A stretch of DNA of 64,000 nt from Vibrio ulleungensis (GTDB lineage Bacteria > Pseudomonadota > Gammaproteobacteria > Enterobacterales > Vibrionaceae). Location: assembly GCF_016900875.1 (NCBI RefSeq), contig NZ_JAFEUM010000006.1, positions 124,001 through 188,000 on the forward strand. The letters run 5' to 3'. The notes under the pieces are model-generated. The model was not told the DNA's origin. It was given only the letters and a program-made list of their open reading frames with translations, and did not search any database. Made by a program: the position numbers and the translations under genes. Shown here piece by piece: positions 8,497 through 18,251 of the stretch. How positions within the stretch are numbered: position 1 is the stretch's first letter; every line of letters starts with the position of its first letter.

Positions 8497-10284
8497 ATGA
8501 GTTATACCGACGAACGACATGCACAAATAGTATTAGCTCTTTTAAAGCAACATGGTGTAAGAAAAGTCGTTGCGAGTCCAGGTGCTACGAATATACCGAT
8601 TGTTGGTAGTATGCAGGGAGATCCATATTTCGAAGTTTACTCATCTGTTGATGAACGATCCGCAGCATACTTTGCTTGCGGATTAGCCGAAGAATCCGGC
8701 GAAATAGTTGCCATCTCATGCACTGGAGCTACGGCATCAAGAAATTATTTACCTGCATTGACAGAAGCATATTATAGAAAGCTGCCAATACTCGCGATCA
8801 CTTCATTTAATGGTAACAAGTTAATAGGTAACTTGGTCCCCCAAAACATTGATCGAAGCGTATTGCCTAATGACGCAGCAAAACTATCTGTGCAACTTCC
8901 GATAGTTAAAGATAAGTCAGATGAAGAGTTATGTAACTTACTTGTAAATAAAGCAATCTTAGAAGCAACGAGAAATGGTGGAGGCCCGGTACATATCAAT
9001 CTTACGACCACGTACAAAGGCACATTTGAAACAAAACAACTTCCTTATGAGCGAATGATCAATCGTATCTCTGCGAGCGATGTTGCTCCCGAATTTGGTA
9101 GTAAGAAAGTAGCTTTGTTTTTAGGCTCACACCGCGCTTTTTCAAAGTCTGAAACATCCGTGATAGAGGAGTTTTGTGAACGAAATGGGGCCATTGTTTT
9201 ATGCGACCACACTAGTGGGTATCGAGGTAAATACAGGATACAGGCAGCATTAATTACTAGCAACATATCAAAACACAATTCAATTTGGAGTACATTAAAA
9301 CCAGATTTAGTTATTCATGCAGGAGAGGTTTCTGGTGACTATCCGGGCACTAGGGTTCTTATGGAAGCTAGTGATGTCTGGAGAGTATCGGAAGACGGAG
9401 AGGTGCGAGATCGCTCCGGCAAACTAAAACTTGTAGTTCAAGGGAGTCTTACTGAATTTCTGTCTAAGCAACGCAACCGTAATTTTACTACCAACGTTTT
9501 ATATGAAAATTGGAAACGTGTTGATCTGGAATTAAGGGACAGTTTACCTGAAATACCCTTTTCTAATCCTTGGATAGCTCAACAGCTGCATACTAAAATA
9601 CCAGAAGGTTCCTATGTGAATTTAGCGATCTTGAACACTCTTCGTAGCTGGAACCTTTTCGAATTAGATGAATCCATTTCAACATTTGCTAATGTAGGTG
9701 GTTTTGGTATTGATGGATGTGTGTCCTCTATGTTGGGAGCCTCTCTAGTTGACAACGAGAAACTATACTTTGGTGTGGTTGGGGATTTAGCTTTTTTTTA
9801 TGACGTGAATGCTATCGCTAATAGACATATTGGAAATAATGTTCGTATTTTGATAATAAATAATGGGTGTGGTACGGAATTTAATATATCAACGCACACA
9901 GGATCTCAATTTGGTTCTAAATCAAACGAATTTATAGCAGCTGGAGGTCATTTTGGCTCTAGTTTTGACAAGTCAAGCAAGGTATCTCCAGCGGAAGAAA
10001 GAACAACGAGCTCGTTAGCTGAAGCTTGGGCTGAGAAGTTGGGATATGTTTATTTGTGCGCAGATAACAAGAGAACCCTTTTAGAAAATTTAGACAAATT
10101 TGTGAGCAAAAAAACGGATTCTCCAGTTATTCTAGAATGCTTTACCGATTCTGACGATGAGTCAATGGCACTGAAACTAATGTCGAGTCTAAGTAAGTCG
10201 AATAAAGAGAAGTGGATTGGAGTAGCAAAAAAACTTCTACCTAGTACCGCTACAAGCAAAATTAAGCAAATCCTAGGTAATTAG
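8497..10284 (+). CDS. MenD-like thiamine-diphosphate-dependent enzyme of a polysaccharide operon
   Basis: This 595-residue protein has the three-domain layout of ThDP enzymes of the MenD/acetolactate synthase group. The N-terminal PYR domain has SPGATN (about 27-32) and the cofactor-activating Glu in VDERSA (Glu53). The C-terminal domain carries GDLAFFYDVN (about 429-438) and IINNGCG about 25 residues later, a ThDP/Mg motif of the MenD style (GDL in place of GDG). Substrate cannot be read from sequence. True menaquinone synthesis is unlikely here because no other men gene is near and the gene opens a sugar operon. A role in making a branched sugar or an acyl-type decoration, in the manner of YerE of yersiniose synthesis, is inference. 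The next gene begins immediately after its stop. Confidence 0.8.
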   Translation: MSYTDERHAQIVLALLKQHGVRKVVASPGATNIPIVGSMQGDPYFEVYSSVDERSAAYFACGLAEESGEIVAISCTGATASRNYLPALTEAYYRKLPILAITSFNGNKLIGNLVPQNIDRSVLPNDAAKLSVQLPIVKDKSDEELCNLLVNKAILEATRNGGGPVHINLTTTYKGTFETKQLPYERMINRISASDVAPEFGSKKVALFLGSHRAFSKSETSVIEEFCERNGAIVLCDHTSGYRGKYRIQAALITSNISKHNSIWSTLKPDLVIHAGEVSGDYPGTRVLMEASDVWRVSEDGEVRDRSGKLKLVVQGSLTEFLSKQRNRNFTTNVLYENWKRVDLELRDSLPEIPFSNPWIAQQLHTKIPEGSYVNLAILNTLRSWNLFELDESISTFANVGGFGIDGCVSSMLGASLVDNEKLYFGVVGDLAFFYDVNAIANRHIGNNVRILIINNGCGTEFNISTHTGSQFGSKSNEFIAAGGHFGSSFDKSSKVSPAEERTTSSLAEAWAEKLGYVYLCADNKRTLLENLDKFVSKKTDSPVILECFTDSDDESMALKLMSSLSKSNKEKWIGVAKKLLPSTATSKIKQILGN

Positions 10285-11418
10285 ATGATCCAAACTACCA
10301 ATCTTGAAAATAAAAACATACTTCTTTTAGGTGGTACAGGTGTCATTGGCAAAAGCTTGATCAAGTATTTGAATCAAAGTCATGCCAACTTATTCGTTAC
10401 AACTAGACGTGAACTGAAATCAACTGAAAATGTCAAGTATATTAGAGGTGATGCGAAAGATAATCAATTTCTGAGAAAGCTACTGTCTCAATATAATATC
10501 GATGCGATAATCGACTTTATGATTTACGATACGCTTGAATTTTCCGAACGTATTGAACTATTACTATCAGATAAGTTTCAATATGTCTATTTGTCTACAT
10601 ATAGAGTATATGCCGAATCAATAAATGAACTGAAAGAAGATGCGAATTATCTTAAAGATAGTATTAATGACCAGAATTATCTTTCAACTAATGAATATGC
10701 ACTTACTAAAACTGAACAAGAGTTATTAATTAGAAGCAGCGAGGGTACCAAATGGACAATAATTCGGCCTTCTATAACATATGGTGCGAATCGATTGCAA
10801 CTAGGAGCCTTCGAATCGGATCTAATATTACCGAGAGTAGCTAACGGTTTACCTGTGCCTTTACCCACAGAAATTCTTGATAGAAAAGCTTCGATAACAG
10901 CGAGTAAAGATGTTGCAAAAATGATATGTGGATTACTTATGAATGAATCAGCATATGAAAATATCTTTAATGTAACTACATCGGAGAGTTTAACGTGGCG
11001 TGAAATTTCGAACATTTATAGTGAAGTTATCGGCTTAGAGCTAAGAGAAGTTTCGCTAGACGATTTTTTAAAAATCGAAGGAAATATCTGGCAAGTTAAA
11101 TATGATAGGATGTTTGATAGGACTTGTTCTAACGATAAAGTACTAAAGGCAACTAATCTGGATATTACAGATTTAACTCTCCCTACCTTAGGACTAAAGA
11201 GGGAGCTAGAAAATATAGACTTGAACAACTTCAAAAATAGTTTAGGAACCTTCAATCGTAAGAATGGGAATATAGATAGAATTCTGGGTATATTTAGGAC
11301 TCCAGTTAATCTAAATTTTAGAAGCTATATACAGTATTTAGTTGGAAGGGTTGTTATTTTAGAGGTGCTCTATCTAAAATCTAAATCACTATACGAAACA
11401 TGTAAAAAGAATGACTAA
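10285..11418 (+). CDS. NAD(P)-dependent extended SDR (nucleotide-sugar epimerase/dehydratase family)
   Basis: This 377-residue protein begins with a Rossmann fold: GGTGVIG at about residues 16-22, an acidic GDAKDN segment, YLSTYRVY (about 98-105) supplying the catalytic Ser/Thr, and YALTK (about 137-141) as the YxxxK pair. The C-terminal 60 residues beyond the SDR fold (NLNFRSYIQYLVGRVVILEV) are hydrophobic and unusual. It starts directly after the stop of the ThDP enzyme and overlaps wzx by 8 bases, so it is translationally tied to both. I infer that it acts with the ThDP enzyme on the same sugar, but its substrate is unknown. Confidence 0.8.
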   Translation: MIQTTNLENKNILLLGGTGVIGKSLIKYLNQSHANLFVTTRRELKSTENVKYIRGDAKDNQFLRKLLSQYNIDAIIDFMIYDTLEFSERIELLLSDKFQYVYLSTYRVYAESINELKEDANYLKDSINDQNYLSTNEYALTKTEQELLIRSSEGTKWTIIRPSITYGANRLQLGAFESDLILPRVANGLPVPLPTEILDRKASITASKDVAKMICGLLMNESAYENIFNVTTSESLTWREISNIYSEVIGLELREVSLDDFLKIEGNIWQVKYDRMFDRTCSNDKVLKATNLDITDLTLPTLGLKRELENIDLNNFKNSLGTFNRKNGNIDRILGIFRTPVNLNFRSYIQYLVGRVVILEVLYLKSKSLYETCKKND

Positions 11419-12904
11419 AAATACCGTTTATTTATATTTAAGATTGCTTTTTACAATGCTAATCTCCATTTATATATCTAGAGTACTTTTAGACATAATG
11501 GGGGTAGATGATTTTGGTATTTTTAGCGTAGTAACGTCTTCAGTTACGATGTTTTCATTCTTGAACAATTCTCTGGCGTATGGTACCCAAAGGTTTATAA
11601 CCTATGAAATAGGTAAGGGGAATAACTCCAAAGTTAACGATATATTCTTGATGAGTGTCAATATTCACTTTATTTTCTCTACACTTATAATCATCTTTGC
11701 TTTACCTATTGGTTATTATTTGATCTACTCAAAGTTAAACATTCCACCCAATAAGTTGGATGACGCATTTTATGCTTACGTTTTTGTTCTTTTCGGATTT
11801 TTTATAACCCTTTTAACCACGCCATACTCAGGTGTATTAATTGCCAGTGAAAGATTCGATATAGTAGCTATCCTAGGTGTATTAGAGTCAATACTAAAAC
11901 TGTCAGCAACATTTTTCCTGTATTACATGTATGAAAGCAATGTGTTAACTAATTACGCTATATTATTGTTTATAGTCAGTTTGATAGTGCGTGGAGCTCA
12001 TGTATTTTATGTGAACAAGAATATCGACTATTGTAGTATATATTTTTATTGGAATAGCCTTACTTTTAAAAGAATGTTTTCATTTTCATCTTGGGGCTTA
12101 TTTGGTGGTGTGTCTTCTATATTGATGAACCAAGGAATAAATATAATTTTGAATATTTTCTTTGGGCCAGCTATAAATGCGGCAAGATCACTTTCTCTTC
12201 AAGTGAGTAATGCAATGAGCCAGTTTTCATCTAATCTACAGATGGTGTTCAGGCCACGAATAATCAAATCCTATGCGAGTCAAGACGAATCTGAAGCATT
12301 AACTATCACATTGTATGGTGCTAAATATAATTACCTTCTAATTCTATACTTAGCGTTACCAATTGTTTTCTGTTCGAATGACTTATTGGGCCTTTGGCTA
12401 GGAAGTGTTCCCGAATACACATCCGAATTTTTGATTGTCTTGATATTTGTTTTGTTGTCTGAGTCGTTATCGGGTACGCTTATGGCGCTTGTCTCTGCTA
12501 CCGGTAAAATTAAGAAATATCAGGTCGCTGTTGGGATTGTCTTATTGCTAAATTTGCCAATTACATATGTATTGATAAGTAAAGGTTACCCGGCTATCTA
12601 CTCTGTTTACATTCAATTTTCTTTGTCTCTAATTGCTTTGTGCGTTCGATTAGCGGTTTTAGAAAATCAATTTAAAGGGCTCTCGTACCAATATCTTAGA
12701 GTAGTCATTGTTAGGATAGTACCGGTTACTGTTGTGTCTTACTTCATATCAGATCTTGTGTATACAGATACTTTTGATTTCCCACTATTTAATATAATTT
12801 ATTGTTTTGTAATTACATCTTTTTCCCTTACCATAACCAGTTACTGCTTTGGTTTGGAAAAGCGAGAGAGGGGTTACGTTTTAAAGAAAGTGAAGATGAT
12901 ATGA
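11411..12904 (+). CDS. wzx: Wzx-type lipid-linked repeat-unit flippase
   Basis: This 497-residue protein is hydrophobic throughout, with about 12 predicted membrane helices, and belongs to the polysaccharide transport (MATE/MOP-like) group; the N-terminus YLRLLFTMLISIYISRVLLD is typical. Wzx flips undecaprenyl-diphosphate-linked repeat units across the inner membrane for Wzy. It is the only Wzx-like protein in the window; the leftward locus has an ABC-type flippase instead. It overlaps the preceding gene by 8 bases and the next gene by an ATGA junction. Base composition is AT-rich, like the whole block 8497-19367. Confidence 0.85.
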   Translation: MTKNTVYLYLRLLFTMLISIYISRVLLDIMGVDDFGIFSVVTSSVTMFSFLNNSLAYGTQRFITYEIGKGNNSKVNDIFLMSVNIHFIFSTLIIIFALPIGYYLIYSKLNIPPNKLDDAFYAYVFVLFGFFITLLTTPYSGVLIASERFDIVAILGVLESILKLSATFFLYYMYESNVLTNYAILLFIVSLIVRGAHVFYVNKNIDYCSIYFYWNSLTFKRMFSFSSWGLFGGVSSILMNQGINIILNIFFGPAINAARSLSLQVSNAMSQFSSNLQMVFRPRIIKSYASQDESEALTITLYGAKYNYLLILYLALPIVFCSNDLLGLWLGSVPEYTSEFLIVLIFVLLSESLSGTLMALVSATGKIKKYQVAVGIVLLLNLPITYVLISKGYPAIYSVYIQFSLSLIALCVRLAVLENQFKGLSYQYLRVVIVRIVPVTVVSYFISDLVYTDTFDFPLFNIIYCFVITSFSLTITSYCFGLEKRERGYVLKKVKMI

Positions 12905-14046
12905 AAAAAATTGGAATATTGACATTGCCACTTTGGAATAACTACGGTGGAATTTTACAATGTTTTGCATTGAATTCAAAATTAAAAAGCTTAGGTTATG
13001 AGACTCTTGTCATAGATTATCAAAAGAAACCTCAGTCAAAGGTGGATAAAATAAACATTACTCTTAAAAACTTTACGAAAAGAACGTTATTCAAAAACAA
13101 GAAGATGAACCTTTCACAAACGGACGAATTTAGAGCATATGTTTCAAGTAAAACAAGAAACTTTGTGGAGAACGAATTAAATCCTCTTTCAGTTAAAATC
13201 TGCAAACTATATGATTTAAGAGCTTTGAATAAAACTTTGGATGGGGTAATAGTTGGTAGCGATCAAGTATGGAGACCCGATTACGCTCCGGATTGGAAGG
13301 CATATTTTTTGGATTTTCTAGAACCAAGTAAAATAAGAGTGTCTTATGCTGCATCGTTTGGCAAAGAGAATGTGAATTTTACTGATGAGCAGCTACAGAT
13401 ATCAAGACGAGAACTGAGTAAATTTAACGCGATCTCGGTCAGAGAGAAAAGCGGTGTAAATATTGTAAAAAACGAATTTGGCTTCAATAGTGATTGGGTG
13501 TTAGACCCAACTTTTCTGCTAGAGAGTTCAGAATATAGAGAACTACTAGAAAAATATAGAGAACCGAAGAGTAAAGGGAATTTATTTACTTACATATTAG
13601 ACCATAATAGTGGTTCTACAAGTATGATAAATAAAGTATCTGAGGCTTTAAATCTAATTCCATTTGAAGTTAACTCCAGAGTTCCGAAAGTGGATTATGT
13701 CAATATTGATTCACATGTCTATCCAAATGTTACTAAGTGGCTAAAGGCGTTTGATGATGCTGAATTTGTCATTGCCGATTCTTTCCATGGATGTGTATTC
13801 TCGATTATATTTAACAAACCTTTTATAGCTATTGGGAATAAGCAGCGTGGATTGACACGATTTAATTCTTTATTAGAAACATTTAATTTAGAGTCAAGGC
13901 TTGTGCTAAACAGCGAAGATATAAATGAAAATTTGATCAATTATAAGTTTGATTGGGATGCAATAAATAGAATTAAATTGAAAAAGAAAGATGATTCTCT
14001 GAGATTTTTGAAGGAAGCATTAAGTGGTCAAAATGAAGAATATTAA
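12901..14046 (+). CDS. Polysaccharide pyruvyl transferase family protein
   Basis: Start taken at the ATG at 12901, inside the ATGA overlap with the wzx stop; the open frame extends further upstream only through wzx. The 381-residue protein begins MKKIGILTLPLWNNYGGILQ and has the family signatures VGSDQVWRPDY (about 115-125) and DSFHGCVFSIIFNKPF (about 292-307). The PS_pyruv_trans family (CsaB, WcaK, Pvg1) adds pyruvate ketals to sugars, but some members in capsule loci act as glycosyltransferases or sugar modifiers. Pyruvylation would make the polymer acidic. Substrate unknown. Confidence 0.82.
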   Translation: MKKIGILTLPLWNNYGGILQCFALNSKLKSLGYETLVIDYQKKPQSKVDKINITLKNFTKRTLFKNKKMNLSQTDEFRAYVSSKTRNFVENELNPLSVKICKLYDLRALNKTLDGVIVGSDQVWRPDYAPDWKAYFLDFLEPSKIRVSYAASFGKENVNFTDEQLQISRRELSKFNAISVREKSGVNIVKNEFGFNSDWVLDPTFLLESSEYRELLEKYREPKSKGNLFTYILDHNSGSTSMINKVSEALNLIPFEVNSRVPKVDYVNIDSHVYPNVTKWLKAFDDAEFVIADSFHGCVFSIIFNKPFIAIGNKQRGLTRFNSLLETFNLESRLVLNSEDINENLINYKFDWDAINRIKLKKKDDSLRFLKEALSGQNEEY

Positions 14047-14896
14047 ATTTTCTCTAATTTTATGTACTGTTGGTGACTTTAAGTTCATTGAAAATTTATT
14101 TGAGTCTCTCTGTGATCAAGAGTACAAGAACTTTGAAGTGGTTTTAGTTGACCAAAACGAAGACTCCAGATTAGATAATTTACTAGAGTCTTATAAAAAC
14201 AGGCTCGAATTGGTTCATTTAAAAAGTGAAAGAGGGTTATCAATTGCTCGGAATGTTGGAATTCAAGCTGCCAAGGGTGATATATTTTCTTTTCCAGATG
14301 ATGACTGTACGTATCCGAAGGAGCTTTTGAATAAAGTGAATTTGTTTTTTAAGGATACAAATTATAGTGGGCTAGTTATCAGAGCTAAAAATAGCGTTCC
14401 TGGTGGCAGGGTTTTGCATGAGAATGATCCTTCTCAAGAACTAACTAGGGGTAACTGTTTGTCACTTGTGCACTCTATCTCATTATTTTTGACACGTGAT
14501 ATTGTCGAGTCAGTAGGCGACTTTGACATTCATTTGGGATTAGGTGCAAATACTATATTTCAAGGTCAGGAAGATCGTGACTATCCAATAAGGGCATTGG
14601 ATGCTGGTTTTCAGATCTACTATAAAAATGATATTACAGTTTTACACCCTTGGGATGATCCAGAGATAGATGAACAGAAAAACCTTATTGCGCGCGCATT
14701 TAAAGGCGGTGCTTCAGAAATGTATCTGCTCAATAAACATAACTTTGGGATTACATTTAAAATTTCTAGAGTTATCAGAAAAATTATGGCTATTACGTAC
14801 TTCGCCATTTATAAAAGGAACCTTTACAAGATGAGAAGTTCTTTGAGTGGTTTAAAAGGTATGGTTCGATACTTTAACACGAAAACGCTTCCATGA
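14024..14896 (+). CDS. Family 2 glycosyltransferase
   Basis: This 290-residue GT-A enzyme begins near KFSLILCTVGDFKFIENLFE, followed by VVLVDQNEDSR (about 39-49), GLSIARNVGI (about 71-80) and the metal-binding FPDDDC (about 90-95). It would transfer one sugar onto the lipid-linked repeat unit at the cytoplasmic membrane face. A GTG at 14024 is preferred because an AAGGA sequence lies 8 bases upstream; an ATG at 14033 is possible but poorly spaced. It overlaps the previous gene by 23 bases and the next by 4, typical of this operon. Donor and linkage are unknown. Confidence 0.85.
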   Translation: MVKMKNIKFSLILCTVGDFKFIENLFESLCDQEYKNFEVVLVDQNEDSRLDNLLESYKNRLELVHLKSERGLSIARNVGIQAAKGDIFSFPDDDCTYPKELLNKVNLFFKDTNYSGLVIRAKNSVPGGRVLHENDPSQELTRGNCLSLVHSISLFLTRDIVESVGDFDIHLGLGANTIFQGQEDRDYPIRALDAGFQIYYKNDITVLHPWDDPEIDEQKNLIARAFKGGASEMYLLNKHNFGITFKISRVIRKIMAITYFAIYKRNLYKMRSSLSGLKGMVRYFNTKTLP

Positions 14897-15774
14897 TAAA
14901 TATTTCAGTTTTTACGCCAACATATAACAGAGTCGAGTCATTGACTAGACTTTATCAGAGTTTAAAACAACAATCATATAAAAAATTTACGTGGGTGATT
15001 GTTGATGATGGCTCGATAGATACTACTAAAAGCACGGTAGCTACCTGGGTTAGTGAAGGGACTATTGACATTAAATACTACTACCAGAGCAACGCCGGGA
15101 AACAAAGGGCATATAACCTTGGAATAGAAAAATCTGAGGGAGACTTATTTATCTGTATAGATTCTGATGATATCTATATAGATAGCGCATTTGCTATTAT
15201 TGTAGAAACATGGAGAAAAATAGCAAACAAGAATGATTATATTGCAATATCTTATCCTAGCAAAAGTTTTAACGGCAAGTTAATCGGGACGATGTTTCCG
15301 AAAGATTTTATGTCTGAATATCACTTTATTATGCATAATTATAATAATATAGAAGGTGATAAAGGTATGGCTTTTGACTTGAGAAAGTTGAAAAAATTTC
15401 GTTTTCCAGTTATTCCCGGTGAAAAGTTCATGACAGAAGCTCTTCTTTATAACAGGCTATCGATTAGATATAAAACAAAATACATTAACCAAGCTTTAGA
15501 GGTTAAAGAATATTTGAATGATGGTTTGAGTAGCAAGTATCGCTCTCTCTTGATAAATAATCCGCTTTCATCTGCGTTGTACTATTCTGAGTTTCGATAT
15601 CATAGATTGTCGCTTAAACTGAAAGTTAAATCCATTCTATATGAAATGCGCTATTTGTTGCATTATGGTTCATCTTGGATAAGAATAATTGAATCACATA
15701 CTTTATATTACACAATTCCTTTGCTTCCATTAGCAATTATTCTCTATTGTAAGGATTTGAAAAATGAAAAGTAG
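14893..15774 (+). CDS. Family 2 glycosyltransferase
   Basis: This 293-residue protein has a standard GT2 N-terminus: ISVFTPTYNRVESLTRLYQS, IVDDGSIDTT (about 36-45), GKQRAYNLGI and the DxD-like IDSDDIYI (about 89-96). After a substrate loop with PVIPGEKFMTEALLYNRL, the tail ends in a hydrophobic segment (LYYTIPLLPLAIILYC) that may anchor it to the membrane. It would add a further sugar to the repeat unit. It starts within the ATGA overlap with the preceding gene and overlaps the next by 11 bases. Sugar specificity cannot be read from sequence. Confidence 0.87.
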   Translation: MINISVFTPTYNRVESLTRLYQSLKQQSYKKFTWVIVDDGSIDTTKSTVATWVSEGTIDIKYYYQSNAGKQRAYNLGIEKSEGDLFICIDSDDIYIDSAFAIIVETWRKIANKNDYIAISYPSKSFNGKLIGTMFPKDFMSEYHFIMHNYNNIEGDKGMAFDLRKLKKFRFPVIPGEKFMTEALLYNRLSIRYKTKYINQALEVKEYLNDGLSSKYRSLLINNPLSSALYYSEFRYHRLSLKLKVKSILYEMRYLLHYGSSWIRIIESHTLYYTIPLLPLAIILYCKDLKNEK

Positions 15775-16777
15775 TACAAATATTTTATTTGTTGGAGACT
15801 TAAAAAATAATCGAGGCCCAGCAGTTGTTAATAAATACCTATATGAAGTTTTGGGTTCAGACGTTTTTTTTTTGAATGAAAGAACAAAATTTAGGAACTA
15901 CATTGCCTTTCTTGGAAAGTTTTATAAGTGCGAAGTCATTGTTTGTTCTGGTATTAGTCTTTTAGGTTTGTTGAGTTCAATTTTTAGTCTTCTAGTTAAC
16001 AAGAAAATTGTTTACTTGATGCATGGTGCAATTGAGTTAGAGAAAGAGTATAAAAACTATGATCGACTTTCGATTATTATAGAGAAAATTTTGCTGAAAA
16101 AGGCAAGAAAAATCATATGTGTTTCTCATATGTATAAAGAAAGACTTTCAAAAAATTATTATTATCAGAAATATACTAGTAAAGTTGTTGTAATACCAAA
16201 CGGATTTAGTTTCAAAAGTGCTCCTATTGAAAATGTAAACAATATCAACAGCCCTGAATTAGATCGGATTAGCGAGTGTTTAACAAAAATTAAGAAAAGA
16301 AAGATCTTATCAGTAGGTGGTGGAAGAAAAGAGAAAAATATTATAAATATCTGCCGTGCAATCGCTTTATCGAAAGAAAATACGTATGAACTGATCGTGG
16401 TAGGTGCTGATGGGCCGGATACTGAAGAAATTAAATCATACTCTTTTGTTAATTATATAGGTGAAGTCACGCAGCAACAGTTATTTAAAATCTATAGTTT
16501 TGTGGATTTATACGTCCAATTTAGTAAGCTTGAGTCATTTGGTATGGCACCTGTCGAAGCTGTACTACATGATTGCGATCTTTTACTGTCTAATGATGTG
16601 GGCATCTCAGAGTATGTCTCTAGTGAATATGTATTTGATGCAGATGATATTGTAGGCCTTAGTATGGCACTAAACACCAAAAATAATGATTTGGTAAAAC
16701 AACAGTTACTATCAAACCTCAAATCATGGGAAGATTGTGCATCAGAACAATATATTGAGTGGCGTAAAGTTTGTTAG
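15764..16777 (+). CDS. GT4-family (GT-B fold) glycosyltransferase
   Basis: This 337-residue protein has the C-terminal half of a GT4 enzyme: ILSVGGGRKEKNIINICRAI (about 181-200), a YIGEV segment, and ESFGMAPVE (about 262-270), the EX7E motif that binds the sugar nucleotide. The N-terminal half is poorly conserved, with an acceptor-binding stretch and a hydrophobic part near residues 55-90. It would act as a retaining glycosyltransferase of the repeat unit. It overlaps both neighbours. Slightly shorter than the usual 350-400 residues, but no lesion is visible. Confidence 0.84.
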   Translation: MKSSTNILFVGDLKNNRGPAVVNKYLYEVLGSDVFFLNERTKFRNYIAFLGKFYKCEVIVCSGISLLGLLSSIFSLLVNKKIVYLMHGAIELEKEYKNYDRLSIIIEKILLKKARKIICVSHMYKERLSKNYYYQKYTSKVVVIPNGFSFKSAPIENVNNINSPELDRISECLTKIKKRKILSVGGGRKEKNIINICRAIALSKENTYELIVVGADGPDTEEIKSYSFVNYIGEVTQQQLFKIYSFVDLYVQFSKLESFGMAPVEAVLHDCDLLLSNDVGISEYVSSEYVFDADDIVGLSMALNTKNNDLVKQQLLSNLKSWEDCASEQYIEWRKVC

Positions 16778-17805
16778 AATATATCCTTTTTTCGGTTTTA
16801 GTCATTTCTCTAATTTTTTACTACTATATCAGTGGTATAGAACTAATAAAATATGCATTATTATTAGTTCTAATATTGTTTCTAGGATTAAGACATTACG
16901 TTGGTACAGATTTTCCTGCTTACGTAGATTCCTTTAAATCTATTGATTTAGGATTAGTCAAATTCCAAGGCAAAGAAATAGGTTTTACATACATAAATTA
17001 TATGCTGAAGTTTTTCTTCGGATTAAATTATCAAAGTGTGTTTTTATTTTGTTCATTTATAACAATTGCCTTCATAAGTTCTACATTATCCAGTTTTAAT
17101 AGTAGATTTATTTATGCTTTCGGATTGTTCTTATATGTGTTTTCTGGGTTTTACACACAATCCTTCAACATAGTAAGGCAAGCTATGTCGATGGCGATCG
17201 CTATTTATTCTCTAAGATATGTAAACGAGAGGAAATTTTTCTCATTTTATTTCTTTGTCGTACTTTCTATGCTATTTCACACAACATCTGTTGTTTTTTT
17301 ACCGCTGTACTATATTTATAGAATTAAATTGAGTAGGAAGTTTTTATATGGTATTTTAGCTTTTGCTTTTATCGTTAAATCCTATATTTTTAGCGCCTTA
17401 ATATATATCCTTAATTTATTGAACTTAAGGTATATTTATTTTTTAAATCCAGGTGAGGATAATGTAACTAGTGGCACAGGTTTGATGCAATATGTTACAT
17501 TAATAATGTTATTGGTTGCTATCCTGTACATTGACAAAATCGAGAATAAATACCTTATTTATTTCAAAGTCTTTTATTTGTATGTGCTTTTCAACCTAGT
17601 CTTTTTTGACTTTATGCTAGGGATAAGAGCAATTCAGGGTTACAAGTTATCTATGATTATTTTACTGCCTTATCTCTTTAGTTTACTGGGGAAACATTCT
17701 CGATATCTCATTGTTTTGCTGTGTATAGTCTATTACTTGGGCTTTTGGAAATTTATTGCAGGTTCAAGTAATGTCATTCCCTATTCTATTAATTTGAACT
17801 TTTAG
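16771..17805 (+). CDS. wzy: EpsG-type oligosaccharide repeat-unit polymerase (Wzy)
   Basis: This 344-residue integral membrane protein has about 9-10 hydrophobic helices. The motif GLRHYVGTDFPAYVDSF (about 33-49) matches the conserved start of the EpsG family (R-x-x-VGTD-x-x-x-Y). The start is a TTG at 16771 overlapping the upstream stop, the only start compatible with the operon layout. As Wzy it would join flipped repeat units at the periplasmic face, with Wzc setting chain length. It is the likely polymerase partner of the wzx at 11411. A second, unrelated Wzy lies at 36697-38145. Confidence 0.85.
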   Translation: MLEYILFSVLVISLIFYYYISGIELIKYALLLVLILFLGLRHYVGTDFPAYVDSFKSIDLGLVKFQGKEIGFTYINYMLKFFFGLNYQSVFLFCSFITIAFISSTLSSFNSRFIYAFGLFLYVFSGFYTQSFNIVRQAMSMAIAIYSLRYVNERKFFSFYFFVVLSMLFHTTSVVFLPLYYIYRIKLSRKFLYGILAFAFIVKSYIFSALIYILNLLNLRYIYFLNPGEDNVTSGTGLMQYVTLIMLLVAILYIDKIENKYLIYFKVFYLYVLFNLVFFDFMLGIRAIQGYKLSMIILLPYLFSLLGKHSRYLIVLLCIVYYLGFWKFIAGSSNVIPYSINLNF

Positions 17806-18251
17806 CTTTAAATCAGGAATATAATTGGCTTAGAGCCTTTTATCAGATTAAAAAGTAGTAAGGCTTTTATTAATCACATAGTGTACTAGGTAAACCTTGG
17901 GTTTTCTATTTTAAGGCAAGCAGGAAAAAGGAAAGTTTATCATGAGGGCTATTTCCTAATATCTGTTAGGTTTTGAGAAAATACTATTTACTTGAATGTG
18001 GGCGTATTTATCGCGAAATCATCAAATCAAGATAAATACCAATTGTTCTGTTTGAAATAATTAGATCTAATGTTATATTCCGTAGAGTTAGGCCAGATGG
18101 AATTTATGCTCTTTTATAATGGACTATTGTTTTCTTTTCTTCTTTTTTAGTGGTTGTTTCATACATTTTATAGTGTGATTAGAGCAATTAAAATATATAA
18201 AATTGAAATTATCAACAGTCAACCTATCACGAATTTTATTGCGAATATGTT
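17806..18251 (+). other. AT-rich intergenic gap in the rightward operon
   Basis: No gene is seen in these 446 bases, an unusually long gap in an operon whose other junctions overlap. A possible weak hairpin AGCCTT (17834-17839) and AAGGCT (17860-17865) with a large loop followed by TTTT lies just after wzy. The rest has many stops in all frames. It may be the scar of a lost gene, or hold a promoter for the glycosyltransferase that follows. Confidence 0.5.

Noticed and set aside
12802..12900. Earlier start for the pyruvyl-transferase-family gene
   Set aside because: It would lie wholly within wzx in another frame; the ATGA junction at 12901 gives the family N-terminus.
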